From contig CADEGF010000002.1 of the NCBI GenBank assembly GCA_902826815.1, positions 139,888-203,887 on the forward strand: a stretch of DNA of 64,000 nt, written 5' to 3'. The stretch is from an uncultured Mycobacteriaceae bacterium. Its GTDB lineage: Bacteria; Actinomycetota; Actinomycetes; Mycobacteriales; Mycobacteriaceae. Positions within the stretch are counted from its first letter, which is position 1; each line of letters starts with the position of its first letter. Below the pieces are notes generated by a model, which searched no databases, was not told where the DNA came from, and worked only from the letters and a program-made list of their open reading frames with translations. This document shows positions 51,613-60,626 of this stretch, in pieces. A program made the translations under genes and the position numbers.

Positions 51613-53346
51613 ATGACCGCCTCATTGCCGTCCACATCACGCGCGTCGACGCCCGCTTCTGACACGCCTCCGGCAGGCACCGTTCTGCAAGGTGTTCCGG
51701 TTGTTGCGGGCATTCAGTACGGCCCGGTCATCCGGCCCGGCCGCCTGCCGACGCTCGAGGACGTCGACGCCCCACTCGAGGTCGAAGAAGAGGAACGCCC
51801 GGCGGAGGCGGCGCGCTTCACCGCGGCAGCCAATGCCGTCGCCACCAGGCTGCGGGACCGCGCCGCCCACGCCACGGGTGCGGCGTCAGAGGTGTTGGCC
51901 GCGACGGCCACGCTGGCGCAGGACCGCGCCTGGCTGGGGGCCGCCGAGAAGCTCATCAACTCGGGCGCGCCTGCCGCCCGCGCTGTGGTCGCCGCCGTCG
52001 ACCAGTTCGTCGACCTCTTCACTCAGCTCGGCGGGCTGATGGCCGAGCGCGTCACCGATCTGCGGGATATCCGCGACCGCGTCATCGCAGAACTCAGCGG
52101 GCTGCCCGAACCGGGCGTGCCGCTGCCCGACGTCCCGTCGGTGCTACTGGCCGACGACCTCGCCCCGGCCGACACCGCAGGCCTCGACCCGGCACTGGTC
52201 GTCGCACTGGCCACCACGTTGGGCGGCCCGACCAGCCACACCGCGATCATCGCCCGCCAGCTCGGACTGCCCTGCGTCGTGGCGGTCGACGGACTCGACG
52301 TGGTCGGCGCGGGCGCCATGGTGCTCGTCGACGGCACCCGCGGCACCGTCACCGTCGCACCCGATCCGGCGGCAGCGGCCGAGGCGGTGGCCTCCGCCAA
52401 ACGCGAGGCGGAGCTGGCGGCCAAGTGGACAGGGCCCGGTGCGACGTCGGACGGTCACGCCGTGGCGGTCCTCGCCAATGTGCAGGACGGCGCCGCCGCC
52501 CGAAGTGCCCGCGAAACTCCTGCCGAAGGGGTGGGGTTGTTCCGCACCGAACTGTGCTTCCTGAACCGCGACACCGAACCCAGCGTCGACGAGCAGGCGC
52601 AGATCTACGGCGAGGTGCTGGGGGCCTTCGCCGGACACAAGGTCGTGGTGCGGACGCTGGACGCCGGCTCCGACAAGCCGCTCAAGTTCGCCGGGCATTC
52701 CAGCGACACTCCAGAGGCCAACCCGGCGCTCGGTGTGCGGGGGATCCGGATCGCCGAGGGCAACCCGGGGATCTTGGCGCGCCAGCTCGACGGCATCGCC
52801 GCCGCAGCCGAGAGCACCGGCAACGCGCCGTGGGTGATGGCACCGATGATCGCCACCGCCGACGAAGCCAAACGGTTTGCCGCACAGGTCCGTTCACGCG
52901 GACTCACGCCGGGGGTGATGGTCGAGGTGCCCGCGGCCGCGCTGCTGGCCGACCGGATCCTGGAGCACGTCGAGTTCCTGTCCATCGGCACCAACGACCT
53001 CGCGCAGTACACGATGGCCGCCGACCGCATGTCGGCCGAACTGGCCACCCTCACCGACCCGTGGCAGCCCGCGGTGCTCGCGCTCGTCGCGATGACGGTC
53101 CGGGCGGGCACGGCCGTCGGCAAGCCCGTCGGTGTCTGCGGTGAGGCGGCAGCAGACCCGTTGCTCGCGTGCGTGCTGACCGGCCTCGGGGTGTCATCTC
53201 TTTCTGCGGCCTCAGCAGCGGTCAACGGCGTCGGCGCCAAACTCTCGCAGGTGACGCTGCAGCAGTGCCGCGACGCCGCCGACGCCGTGTTGGCGACCAG
53301 AAGCGCTGCCGACGCGCGAGCCGCTGCACTGGCAGTGCTCGGCTGA
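51613..53346 (+). CDS. ptsI: PTS enzyme I (phosphoenolpyruvate-protein phosphotransferase)
   Basis: A 577-residue enzyme that takes phosphate from phosphoenolpyruvate and gives it to HPr. The phospho-His is in LGGPTSHTAIIARQLGLPCVV (about residue 210). The PEP-binding TIM-barrel has GVGLFRTELCFLNRDTEPSVDEQAQIY, VVVRTLDAGSDKPLKF, NPALGVRGIRI and VGVCGEAAADPLLACVLTGLG with its catalytic Cys. The start ATG 51613 is preferred because the promoter ends just before it. It is divergent from fruR-fruK-fruA-ptsH and completes that pathway. Confidence 0.95.
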   Translation: MTASLPSTSRASTPASDTPPAGTVLQGVPVVAGIQYGPVIRPGRLPTLEDVDAPLEVEEEERPAEAARFTAAANAVATRLRDRAAHATGAASEVLAATATLAQDRAWLGAAEKLINSGAPAARAVVAAVDQFVDLFTQLGGLMAERVTDLRDIRDRVIAELSGLPEPGVPLPDVPSVLLADDLAPADTAGLDPALVVALATTLGGPTSHTAIIARQLGLPCVVAVDGLDVVGAGAMVLVDGTRGTVTVAPDPAAAAEAVASAKREAELAAKWTGPGATSDGHAVAVLANVQDGAAARSARETPAEGVGLFRTELCFLNRDTEPSVDEQAQIYGEVLGAFAGHKVVVRTLDAGSDKPLKFAGHSSDTPEANPALGVRGIRIAEGNPGILARQLDGIAAAAESTGNAPWVMAPMIATADEAKRFAAQVRSRGLTPGVMVEVPAAALLADRILEHVEFLSIGTNDLAQYTMAADRMSAELATLTDPWQPAVLALVAMTVRAGTAVGKPVGVCGEAAADPLLACVLTGLGVSSLSAASAAVNGVGAKLSQVTLQQCRDAADAVLATRSAADARAAALAVLG

Positions 53347-53448
53347 GGAAGTACGCGGGCAAATGGTGCGCGGCGTCGCCGAGGCTTGCTGTTAGCTTCG
53401 ATGAGGAAGCAAACCCGCCACTCACACGACCGAAATTGAGGGAGAACT

Positions 53449-54405
53449 GTGCCAATCAGCAATTCGCGGCTGATTCTCGCAACCACCGCAGCCCTGGCCA
53501 CCGCCGGACTCACCATTGCACCGACTGCCAGCGCCGAGTCGACGACTCAGCCGTTCGGCAGCCAAGGCAAGCTGACCAATGGTGATGTCGTACAAGGCTG
53601 GACGATCAGCGATCTCAAGCCGAGTTCGGACACCATTTCCCACCAACCTGTCGGCACGCTGTGGGAAGCCACCGCAACAGACCAGGCCATCGAAGGGTCC
53701 GCGACACCCATCGTCTCCAACCTGAACGCCCGCGCAAGCAACGGTGATACCTACCGCGTGCTGTTCCAGGTCCCGACATCGCAGGGAGTCAACCCGGCAA
53801 CGCTTGGGGAAGGGGACAAGACCTCAGGCAAGGTGTACTTCGACGTCACCGGGCCTTCGCCGGATTCCGTGGTGTACATCGCGGGCGGAGAGGACCTGCT
53901 GACCTGGGTCGGCGCACCCGCCGGTGCGTCGGAAGCAGCGTCTCCGTCGCCGCGCACCTACCAGGGCACCCCGTCACCGGCGCGGGCACCGGCCGCCACG
54001 GCGGCCACCCCTGCCGCCACGGCCGGAACACCGGCTGCCGCCGCGGGCACTCCGCTTCCTGCGGGCAGCGCGGGCACTCCGCTTCCTGCGGGCAGCACCG
54101 GGACTCCGGCGACCGCGGGCACCCCGGCCGCCGCAGCGGGCACTCCGCTACCTGCGGGCAGCGCGGGCACTCCGCTTCCTGCGGGCAGCGCGGGCACTCC
54201 GCTTCCTGCGGGCAGCGCGGGTACGCCGGTCCCCGCCTCGGCACCCGCTGGGAGCGCGGGTACCCCGGCGGCACCGGCCGCGCTGGCGCCGGCCCCGGCA
54301 GGAAGTCAGGGCACGCCGGCCGAGGGTGCGCCAACGCCTGCGGGCGAGACGCCGCCGACGGTCGTTCTCATCCCGGGGCAGCAGCCGGCAACCACGACAG
54401 GCTAA
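53449..54405 (+). CDS. Secreted DUF1942 (MPT63-like) protein with Pro/Ala-rich repeat tail
   Basis: A 318-residue exported protein. A signal peptide (RLILATTAALATAGLTIAPTASAES, cleavage near residue 30) is followed by a DUF1942 immunoglobulin-like domain (about residues 30-160: TTQPFGSQGKLTNGDVVQGWTISDLKPSSDTI, then GKVYFDVTGPSPDSVVYIAGGEDLLTWVG). MPT63 itself stops after this domain; here about 150 residues of low complexity follow with a repeated nine-residue unit. The GTG 53449 follows GAGGGAGAAC. Its extended tail may reach through the cell wall; the role is unknown. Confidence 0.85.
   Translation: MPISNSRLILATTAALATAGLTIAPTASAESTTQPFGSQGKLTNGDVVQGWTISDLKPSSDTISHQPVGTLWEATATDQAIEGSATPIVSNLNARASNGDTYRVLFQVPTSQGVNPATLGEGDKTSGKVYFDVTGPSPDSVVYIAGGEDLLTWVGAPAGASEAASPSPRTYQGTPSPARAPAATAATPAATAGTPAAAAGTPLPAGSAGTPLPAGSTGTPATAGTPAAAAGTPLPAGSAGTPLPAGSAGTPLPAGSAGTPVPASAPAGSAGTPAAPAALAPAPAGSQGTPAEGAPTPAGETPPTVVLIPGQQPATTTG
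54046..54219 (+). repeat. 27-base tandem repeats in the DUF1942 gene
   Basis: Five copies of a 27-base unit (GGCACTCCGCTTCCTGCGGGC plus six bases) start near 54046, 54073, 54139, 54166 and 54193. Adjacent copies encode GTPLPAGSA nearly without change at the DNA level; a related but different stretch separates the second and third. Such in-frame units can change in number between strains. Confidence 0.85.
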
Positions 54406-54430
54406 CGAGGCCGGAAGGGGGATTCGCTCG

Positions 54431-55096
54431 TCAGGAGTGACTCGACCACCAGCGATAAAGCTGGTCGAGGTTGGGTCCGCGCGGATCCCCCTTGACGACT
54501 GCGAGGAGACGGTCGCTGTCGGCCGTCCACGCCACCACCGGTCGGTCGCCCTGCATACCGCACACCAGCGTGCCCGCGACCTTCTTAGGCGTGGCATTGC
54601 GTCGCCAGGGCCCGGGTGACTGGATGTTGCCGGGGCACACGACGACGGTAAGTGAATTCACGGTGCTGTCGAACACCGCATTCAGCGAGTCGTTATCTGT
54701 GGCAAGTGAATACGAAGCCGACGTCGGGCCAGCGGGGTCGGCATTGCGGCCGCATTCGACCGTGGCTGCGGTGCCCGCAGGCTGCCGTCCCGGTTTGCAT
54801 GCGTCGCCCTTGTAGCCTGCCGGCACCAAATCTGAAAGTTCTTGTACCGCAGCCTTGTCGGGGGTTGAAGGCGGCTCAGGGGTGGGTTGGGCCGTTGCGG
54901 ACTCCTTCGAGCCCGACGTCAGCCACAACGCGAGCCCGGTGACGAGTGCAGCCACCATGAGCACGCCGGCTCCGGCCGCAAGCAGGATCCGAATGCGCCG
55001 CGCCCTGGCTGCTTTGGCCGCCTTCGCGTCGTCGAACAGTTGCCACCAGCCGTCAGGGCCATGCGGGGGATATCCCGGTTGTGGCGGCATGTTCAC
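54431..55096 (-). CDS. Membrane-anchored protein with extracytoplasmic domain
   Basis: A 221-residue protein. The N-terminus is cytosolic (GWWQLFDDAKAAKAARARRI), followed by one membrane helix (ILLAAGAGVLMVAALVTGLALWL) and an extracytoplasmic domain with paired cysteines (ACKPGRQPAG, VECGRNADP, VVVCPGNIQSPGPW, TLVCGMQGDRPVVAWT). The ending RGPNLDQLYRWW resembles an exported domain repeated in several mycobacterial proteins, but I cannot name it. The GTG 55096 follows AAAGGAGAA. It comes after the EspI-like gene on the same strand (gap 75 bases). Confidence 0.7.
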   Translation of the reverse strand: MNMPPQPGYPPHGPDGWWQLFDDAKAAKAARARRIRILLAAGAGVLMVAALVTGLALWLTSGSKESATAQPTPEPPSTPDKAAVQELSDLVPAGYKGDACKPGRQPAGTAATVECGRNADPAGPTSASYSLATDNDSLNAVFDSTVNSLTVVVCPGNIQSPGPWRRNATPKKVAGTLVCGMQGDRPVVAWTADSDRLLAVVKGDPRGPNLDQLYRWWSSHS

Positions 55097-55171
55097 GACA
55101 GCGTTCTCCTTTGCGCTCGGTCGGTCAGCTTGCGATCGTCTAGCGTGTGTCGGCGATTTCGACCGTCGCAT

Positions 55172-56743
55172 TCATCGATTGCGATGTTCGAGCGCACCTT
55201 CTGGAAAATACTGGGCGACCGCCGCGGCGATCTGCAACAACGACAAGCGGGTCGCCGAGGCAATCCCGTTCGTCGTGTCGATGATGCCTCCGGACCGGAG
55301 ACTTCCGTCAAAGGGGAGATTGAACACCGGATGTCCCAGCTCCCCGAACCGGCCGACCAATTCGGCTTTGTTCCGCTTGACGCCGTGTCCGTCGGAGTCG
55401 TTGACCACCACGATCGTTCGGCGCAGCAGCTCGCCGTAGCCGTACACGGCGAGCCAGGCCATCGTCTGACCCGCGACCGACGCACCGTCAGCCCACGGTG
55501 ATGCGACGACGATGGCGGCGTCCAGATCCGCCAGCGCCTCGTGGGTAACGGGCGTATCCATCGTGGCGCTGCAATCGACCAGCACAACGCCGAAGTGTTC
55601 CTCCATGCGGGTGGCCGCGGCACGGTAGACCGCCGGGCTGAGCACCCGGCGCCGCGACGCCGTCCGCGGATCACCGGGCAGGACGAACAGCCCGGCAGAA
55701 TTGGCGCCGAGGTGGCTCTGCACACCGGCGAACCCGACGTCTGCATCCTCGGCGACCAGTTCCCAATATGAATTGACCGCGCGGTCGTCGATCCTGCTGG
55801 CCAGCTTGCCGAAGCCGGTGTCGGCGTCGATGGCGACGACGGGGTCGCCGTGACGCACATGCGCCAGAATCGACCCAACGCTGGCGGTGACGGTGGTCTT
55901 GCCGACGCCGCCCTTGCCGACGAAGCCGACCTTGAACGTGCTGAGCAGGGGTGCGCGGATGCGGCCGTGCAAATCCATTTCCTGCCGCTCCTGAGCCGAC
56001 GGGCCCAGTGCGACCAAACCGAACGTCGAGCGCCGAACTGTGCGTCGCCAGCCTCGCGTCGCGACCGACGGCGGCTGTCGCAGAAGCTCAGAGTTGGCCG
56101 GGAAGAAGAAGGACGGCTCGGCTACCCGCGAGGGCTGAGGCTCCTCAGGATGACCCGGCGGCGAGGGCAGCGGCCTGAACACCGCGTTGTGTGGCAGCCG
56201 GGGCGGCAACGGCGGCGGCAACGGCGGCCGCAAAGGCGCATGGCGTTGGTCGAAGTTAGCTGACGCCCGCGTCAGCGCTCCATGGATGGACTGGAAATCG
56301 AGTGGAAAGGTGTCCGGGGCGTCGTCGCTAACGGAAAGCCCACGATCGGTATCTGTGTCATCGACGTCGGGTTCAGCGAACCGCGTATCGGACGCATCCT
56401 CGACGTCGCCAGGCGCCTCCTCGGAGATCGGCGGCTCGTCGGCATCACTAACGGCGGTTGGGTCCGCCGGTGCGTCGGCTTCCTCGGGTGGCAGCTCGAG
56501 ATTCGGCAATCGCCCAATGGGAAATGAACCCGGCGTCGGCCTACCGAGCGCGGTCCCGGTGATTCGGGCGCGAGCTTCGGGGCCTGCGGCAACCGGCAGT
56601 CCCGAATAGGGGTCGGTGCCGCCGGGCGCGACAGAGGCGTGCCCGTGCTCGGCAGGGGCGGAACGCGGGGCGTCGTCGGAAGGGGGGTGCGGGGCCGGAG
56701 CGGCTCTCTTGCGCGGCGGCACACCCTTGGACTGCTCGCTCAC
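55172..56743 (-). CDS. EspI-like MinD/ParA-type ATPase (second cluster)
   Basis: A 523-residue protein starting at GTG 56743 (VSEQSKGVPPRKR), which overlaps the stop of the upstream ATPase gene. The first 270 residues are disordered and charged (Pro and Asp/Glu rich, with PPLPPPLPPRLPH). The C-terminal 250 residues form the ATPase: FVGKGGVGKTTVTASVGSILAHV, DPVVAIDADTGFGKLASRI and VLVDCSATMDTPVTHEALADLDAAIVVASPWADGAS. This part is strikingly similar to the EspI-like protein at 33151-34662 through the whole domain, so the two are paralogues. Confidence 0.85.
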   Translation of the reverse strand: MSEQSKGVPPRKRAAPAPHPPSDDAPRSAPAEHGHASVAPGGTDPYSGLPVAAGPEARARITGTALGRPTPGSFPIGRLPNLELPPEEADAPADPTAVSDADEPPISEEAPGDVEDASDTRFAEPDVDDTDTDRGLSVSDDAPDTFPLDFQSIHGALTRASANFDQRHAPLRPPLPPPLPPRLPHNAVFRPLPSPPGHPEEPQPSRVAEPSFFFPANSELLRQPPSVATRGWRRTVRRSTFGLVALGPSAQERQEMDLHGRIRAPLLSTFKVGFVGKGGVGKTTVTASVGSILAHVRHGDPVVAIDADTGFGKLASRIDDRAVNSYWELVAEDADVGFAGVQSHLGANSAGLFVLPGDPRTASRRRVLSPAVYRAAATRMEEHFGVVLVDCSATMDTPVTHEALADLDAAIVVASPWADGASVAGQTMAWLAVYGYGELLRRTIVVVNDSDGHGVKRNKAELVGRFGELGHPVFNLPFDGSLRSGGIIDTTNGIASATRLSLLQIAAAVAQYFPEGALEHRNR

Positions 56744-57903
56744 CTGTAACCGATTTGGTTGGGCGGGTGTCCTGAAAAACCGTCGGCGACGGTGGCCGCG
56801 AGTTCGAGGAACGCTTGACGGGTCTTGCGGTCGAGCAGATCCAGGTCGATCTGTGAGCCCTCGGCGAGGTGTTCGTCGAACGGGACAACGTGCAGTGCGC
56901 GTGCCCGGCTGAGGAAGTTGTGCGCAAGCTGGTCGAGGTCCAGGCCCAGTTCGCCCGGCCTCGATGCGCTGAGCACCATTACGGCCGTCGGCACCAGATG
57001 TGAATAGCCATGGCGCGCGAGCCAATCCAGTGTGGCCAACGCGCTGCGAGCCGCGTCAACCGCAGGTGAGGCGACCACCACGATGGCGTCGGCTTGGTCG
57101 AGTACACCGGCCATGGCCGAGTGCACAAGTCCGGTGCCGCAGTCGGTGAGGATGATGTTGTAGAACCGCTGCAGCACCCGCAGCACACCGCGGTAGTCGG
57201 CTTCGGAGAACGATTCGGAGGTCGCTGGATCACGCTCCGACGCGAGGATTTCCAGTCGGCTGGGGCTCTGCGACGTGTGGATACGCATATCTGAATAGCG
57301 CACGATGCCGTCGTCGAAGAGCACATCGCGCACCGTGGATGCGGACTCGTTGGGACCCCGCTGAGACAGGGTGCCGAAGTCCGGGTTGGCGTCGACGGCG
57401 ATCACCCGGTCACCGCGGGTGGCCGCAAGGGTTGCGCCGAGACCGACGGTCACCGTCGTCTTGCCGACGCCGCCCTTCTGGGACAGCACCGCGATGCTGT
57501 AGGCGCCCCGCACCGGCTGGTTGACCCGGGAGATGAGCGAGCGTCGGCCGTGCTCCTTGTTCGACTCGCCAGGATTGAGTCCGGTCGCCCGGTGCACGGC
57601 CTTGCGCCATCCGCTGCGCGGCGCGGGCTTGCTTCGGACGAGCCCGAGATCGTGGCTCGTCGGCACCGGCGCGCCGGGGCTTTCCGCAGGACGGGGTTCG
57701 GCCTGTGTGAACGGCGTGGCCGTGGGCGGATGCTGTGACACCGCGCCCGACGGGTCATAGGCTTCCCGCGGTTGGCGCGCAGGAGGTCTTGCCGGTCGGC
57801 GGGCGGCAGGCGGCGCGTCCGGCCGGATGATCGGCAACGGGTTGGTGTCGGGGTCGTCGTCGAATCCGGGCGCGCCGGGGTGTGAGCGGTCGTCACCCGT
57901 CAC
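56740..57903 (-). CDS. MinD/ParA-type ATPase linked to ESX (Rv3860-like)
   Basis: A 387-residue protein starting GTG 57903 (VTGDDRSHPG). A disordered N-terminus (about 130 residues) precedes the ATPase: SIAVLSQKGGVGKTTVTVGLGATLAATRGDRVIAVDANPDFGTLSQRG, IILTDCGTGLVHSAMAGVLDQADAIVVV. The deviant Walker A lysine is present (KGGVGKTT). It is more distant from the other two ATPases of the window. A similar type occurs near ESX-1 in M. tuberculosis. It lies 14 bases after eccA and its stop overlaps the next gene. Confidence 0.82.
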   Translation of the reverse strand: MTGDDRSHPGAPGFDDDPDTNPLPIIRPDAPPAARRPARPPARQPREAYDPSGAVSQHPPTATPFTQAEPRPAESPGAPVPTSHDLGLVRSKPAPRSGWRKAVHRATGLNPGESNKEHGRRSLISRVNQPVRGAYSIAVLSQKGGVGKTTVTVGLGATLAATRGDRVIAVDANPDFGTLSQRGPNESASTVRDVLFDDGIVRYSDMRIHTSQSPSRLEILASERDPATSESFSEADYRGVLRVLQRFYNIILTDCGTGLVHSAMAGVLDQADAIVVVASPAVDAARSALATLDWLARHGYSHLVPTAVMVLSASRPGELGLDLDQLAHNFLSRARALHVVPFDEHLAEGSQIDLDLLDRKTRQAFLELAATVADGFSGHPPNQIGYR

Positions 57904-57917
57904 GTGGATGCCCCCCG

Positions 57918-59735
57918 TTAGTTCAGCGTCAGCATGCCGAGCACCTGTTTGAGTGCCGCTTGCATGTCCGACTGTTCGATTCGCATCAACGCGCTCTCGT
58001 CGAGGTCACCCACGTCGACGCCGTAGTCTTCGCTGAGACGGTACTCCCGCTCCTCCTCGGCCGCCTCGACGACGTTGCGGACGAAGCGTCCGTTGCCGGC
58101 GAGGTCGATGCCGGGCCGCACATTGCCCTCCGCGTCGGTCGCCTGACCGGTGCTCAATGTCCGGCAGGCGGCGATCAATTCTTCGTACGCCGCCTCGGAA
58201 AGTTCGGAGTCGCGCGTTTTGGCGATGAGCCTGCCGATGTCGCCGAGTTGCAGGGGATCGTAGGAGTGGAACCGGATCCGTTTGGTGAACCTCGACGCCA
58301 AACCCTCGTTCGCCCCGAGGAACCGGTCGATTTCGGTGTCGTAGCCGGCGATGATCACGACGAGCCTGTCCCGGTCGTTCTCCATCCGTGCCAGCAGCGT
58401 GTCGACGGCCTCACGACCGAACGCGTCGCCACCGGACAACCCGGTCTGGATCAACGTATAGGCCTCGTCGATGAACAACACTCCGTCCATCGCCGAGTCG
58501 ATGAGGGCGGTGGTCTTGATGGCTGTGCTGCCCAAGTGTTGGCCGACGAAGTCGTGGCGCTTGGCCTCGACGACATTAGGGGTCTTGAGAAGGCCCAGGC
58601 CACAATAGGTTTGGGCCACCACCCGCGCGATGGTGGTCTTACCGGTGCCGGGTGGGCCTGTGAACGCCAGGTGCAGGCTGCGCGCGGCGGCGTTGAGGCC
58701 CTTGTCGCCGCGCACCTTGGCCAGCGTCGCGGCCGAGCGGAGCTTGGCTACCTGCAACTTCACGTCGTCGAGACCGATCTGACGGTCCAGTTCCTCCTGC
58801 GCTGCACGCAGATACTCGTTGCTCCGCTCGGTGAGGCTTTCTGCGATGAGTTCGTCGGCACCGCGCGCGCTGGTGGGATCCCACCGGTCGGTGCGCGAAT
58901 CGATCGTCTCCTTGGTGGTGATGACCAGGCGGTACTTCGGGTCTGCCAGCGCCGCTGCGTTGGCCTCGAAACCCGGCTCCTCACTGTAGATGCGCTCGAA
59001 GATGGTCCGTGCCTCTGCCTCGCTGCCCGTCTCCCGCAGGGTCAGGCCCTTGCAGAACTCCGCGGCGCGCCGCGCAGACGGAACCGGACCTTCGACGGCC
59101 TGGTCCAACCGCCGGATGCCTTCCCCGAAGAGGCCCATCTGCGCGCAGGCCGACCCGACCATCAAGTTGGCCCCGGCGCTCAGGTAGGGATCGCCAAACG
59201 ACGCCGAATCACTCAGCGCGGTAAGCACATCGGGCCAACGCTGAGTGGTGAAATGCAGTGAGCCGAGGATGTATGCGCAGATTTCGTCGGCGCCGGCGTC
59301 GCCGCCGGCCATCGCGGCGCGCGCCGTTTTCAGTTCGTCAAGCACCCGCTCGGCCTCGTCGAAATCCTTGGTCGCGATCATGCTGGATGCATAGGCGAGC
59401 CACATCTCGGTCTTGGATGCCAGCGGGTAGTCGAGATACAGCGGGGTCTGGAAGCGGCCGCTGAGCTGTCGCGGCGCCAGTCCGAGTCGACGCTGCTCGC
59501 GGAACAGTGACGACGTGCTGGTGCGGTAAAGGTGGTAAAGCACCTCGGGGCTGGCGTCACCTGCGGCGGCGCGGCCCAGCCACGCGTCGCACATTTCGGG
59601 GTCGTACTCGGTCGCCCTTTTGAACGCCAGTGCGGCGTAACCGAGGTCGGGTTCGGTTTCCATCCCGTCGATCGGGATACCGAGCGATAGCACTCCGGCG
59701 TCGAAAACCCGCTGGGCGTCACTGGTGGCGCTCAT
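57918..59735 (-). CDS. eccA: Second EccA AAA+ ATPase (EccA5-like)
   Basis: A 605-residue EccA. The N-terminal helical half opens VFDAGVLSLGIPIDGMETEPDLGYAALAFKRATEYDPEMCDAWLGRAAAGD, which resembles EccA5 of ESX-5 more than EccA1 or EccA2 as I remember them. The ATPase has Walker A GPPGTGKTT (about residue 330), Walker B GVLFIDEAYTLIQTG and the finger region ANEGLASRFTKR. It differs clearly from the EccA at 26566, whose Walker A is GPPGTAKTS. No eccB-E genes follow on this strand. The remainder of its ESX complex may lie beyond the right edge. Confidence 0.92.
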   Translation of the reverse strand: MSATSDAQRVFDAGVLSLGIPIDGMETEPDLGYAALAFKRATEYDPEMCDAWLGRAAAGDASPEVLYHLYRTSTSSLFREQRRLGLAPRQLSGRFQTPLYLDYPLASKTEMWLAYASSMIATKDFDEAERVLDELKTARAAMAGGDAGADEICAYILGSLHFTTQRWPDVLTALSDSASFGDPYLSAGANLMVGSACAQMGLFGEGIRRLDQAVEGPVPSARRAAEFCKGLTLRETGSEAEARTIFERIYSEEPGFEANAAALADPKYRLVITTKETIDSRTDRWDPTSARGADELIAESLTERSNEYLRAAQEELDRQIGLDDVKLQVAKLRSAATLAKVRGDKGLNAAARSLHLAFTGPPGTGKTTIARVVAQTYCGLGLLKTPNVVEAKRHDFVGQHLGSTAIKTTALIDSAMDGVLFIDEAYTLIQTGLSGGDAFGREAVDTLLARMENDRDRLVVIIAGYDTEIDRFLGANEGLASRFTKRIRFHSYDPLQLGDIGRLIAKTRDSELSEAAYEELIAACRTLSTGQATDAEGNVRPGIDLAGNGRFVRNVVEAAEEEREYRLSEDYGVDVGDLDESALMRIEQSDMQAALKQVLGMLTLN

Positions 59736-59779
59736 CGAAAGTGTCCTGTCTCCTCATAGAGTCCGGTGTTGGCGAGACC

Positions 59780-59807
59780 TTGACGACGCGCGGGCAAGCA
59801 CTAGATT
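59780..59807 (+). promoter_or_regulatory. Candidate promoter for the second ESX cluster
   Basis: TTGACG (59780-59785) and TAGATT (59802-59807), spaced by 16 bases, fit a SigA-type promoter on the plus strand. They are about 125 bases before the GTG at 59935. The 199-base gap to the divergent eccA also contains TACAAT on the minus strand (near 59852-59857), a possible -10 for eccA. Confidence 0.45.
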
Positions 59808-59934
59808 GCCCCGCATCGCCGGCGGGTGTGCCGCCCGGCTCCACAGACGACCCGATTGTACTAATTTGGAACCTCGGTAGGCAGCGGTGAAGTGACCGGC
59901 CCCGCGAGGTCTGAAATTGCGAGGAGAACCAGCA

Positions 59935-60255
59935 GTGGCGCAGCGAGCGGTGCGCTCGGCCAACGGAGCCGTTTCGGTGATGACGACCGAGAGAGGTCTG
60001 CCCATCGCCCTTAGGCTCGAGCAGAGCGAATTGACCAAACCGCCAGCCGAGCTCGCGCGCGAAATCCTGGCGCTGTGCCGGCTGTCGGCGGCGCGCATGC
60101 AGCTGGCCCGCAGACGCGAACTGGAATCGCGAGGGTTCGGTAACCACATCATTCGGGACCTGAACCTGGCCACCGACGACGACGTCGCGTCGGCCGAGGA
60201 GGCCGCGTACCCCTCCGACGAAGATCCGCCGCAGAGCTGGATGCGGTCGGTATGA
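59935..60255 (+). CDS. Small ESX-associated protein, DUF2694-like
   Basis: A 106-residue protein starting at GTG 59935 eight bases after AGGAG. SANGAVSVMTTERGLPIALRLEQSELTKPPAELAREILALCRLSAARMQLARRRELE has the same strand-strand-helix layout as the small protein at 45810-46085 (pattern: short strands, then hydrophobic helix starting at a small residue plus ELA or EIA). Its C-terminal part is acidic. Function unknown. The stop overlaps the next start (ATGA). Confidence 0.65.
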   Translation: MAQRAVRSANGAVSVMTTERGLPIALRLEQSELTKPPAELAREILALCRLSAARMQLARRRELESRGFGNHIIRDLNLATDDDVASAEEAAYPSDEDPPQSWMRSV

Positions 60256-60626
60256 GCGGCGGGCTGGCCGATTCGCTCATCGAGCGCATCCGTAGACAGC
60301 GCGACCTGATGGCCGCGATGAACGAGCACTGCAAGACGATTACTGCGAAGGTGAGCAGTCGCGATCAGTCCGTCAGCGTCGAGGTCGACGGCCTTGGCGC
60401 GATGACTGGACTGTGGCTGGGGCCGAATGCCCATAAACTCGGAGCGGAGGGTCTTTCGAAGCTCATCGTCGAGACCGCGCAGGCTGCGGCAAAGGTCGCC
60501 GCAGACCGGCAGGCCTTCCTCGTCGGCGAGTTCAACAAAAGGCTCAGCGAACTCCAACACTCGCCGCTGACCCGTTTCGACGGGGCTGTGGTCGAATTCG
60601 CCGATGACGACCCCGCACCGCAGTGA
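60252..60626 (+). CDS. YbaB/EbfC-like protein (second cluster)
   Basis: A 124-residue YbaB-type protein: LIERIRRQRDLMAAMNEHCKTITAKVSSRDQSVSVEVDGLGAMTGLWLGPNAHKLGAEGLSKLIVETAQAAAKVAADRQAF, with helix, three strands and long helix. It pairs with the preceding small protein exactly as the similar genes do at 43798-46085 in the ESX-2-like locus, except that there the EspB-like gene stands between them. A 15-base perfect hairpin begins one base after its stop. Confidence 0.75.
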   Translation: MSGGLADSLIERIRRQRDLMAAMNEHCKTITAKVSSRDQSVSVEVDGLGAMTGLWLGPNAHKLGAEGLSKLIVETAQAAAKVAADRQAFLVGEFNKRLSELQHSPLTRFDGAVVEFADDDPAPQ

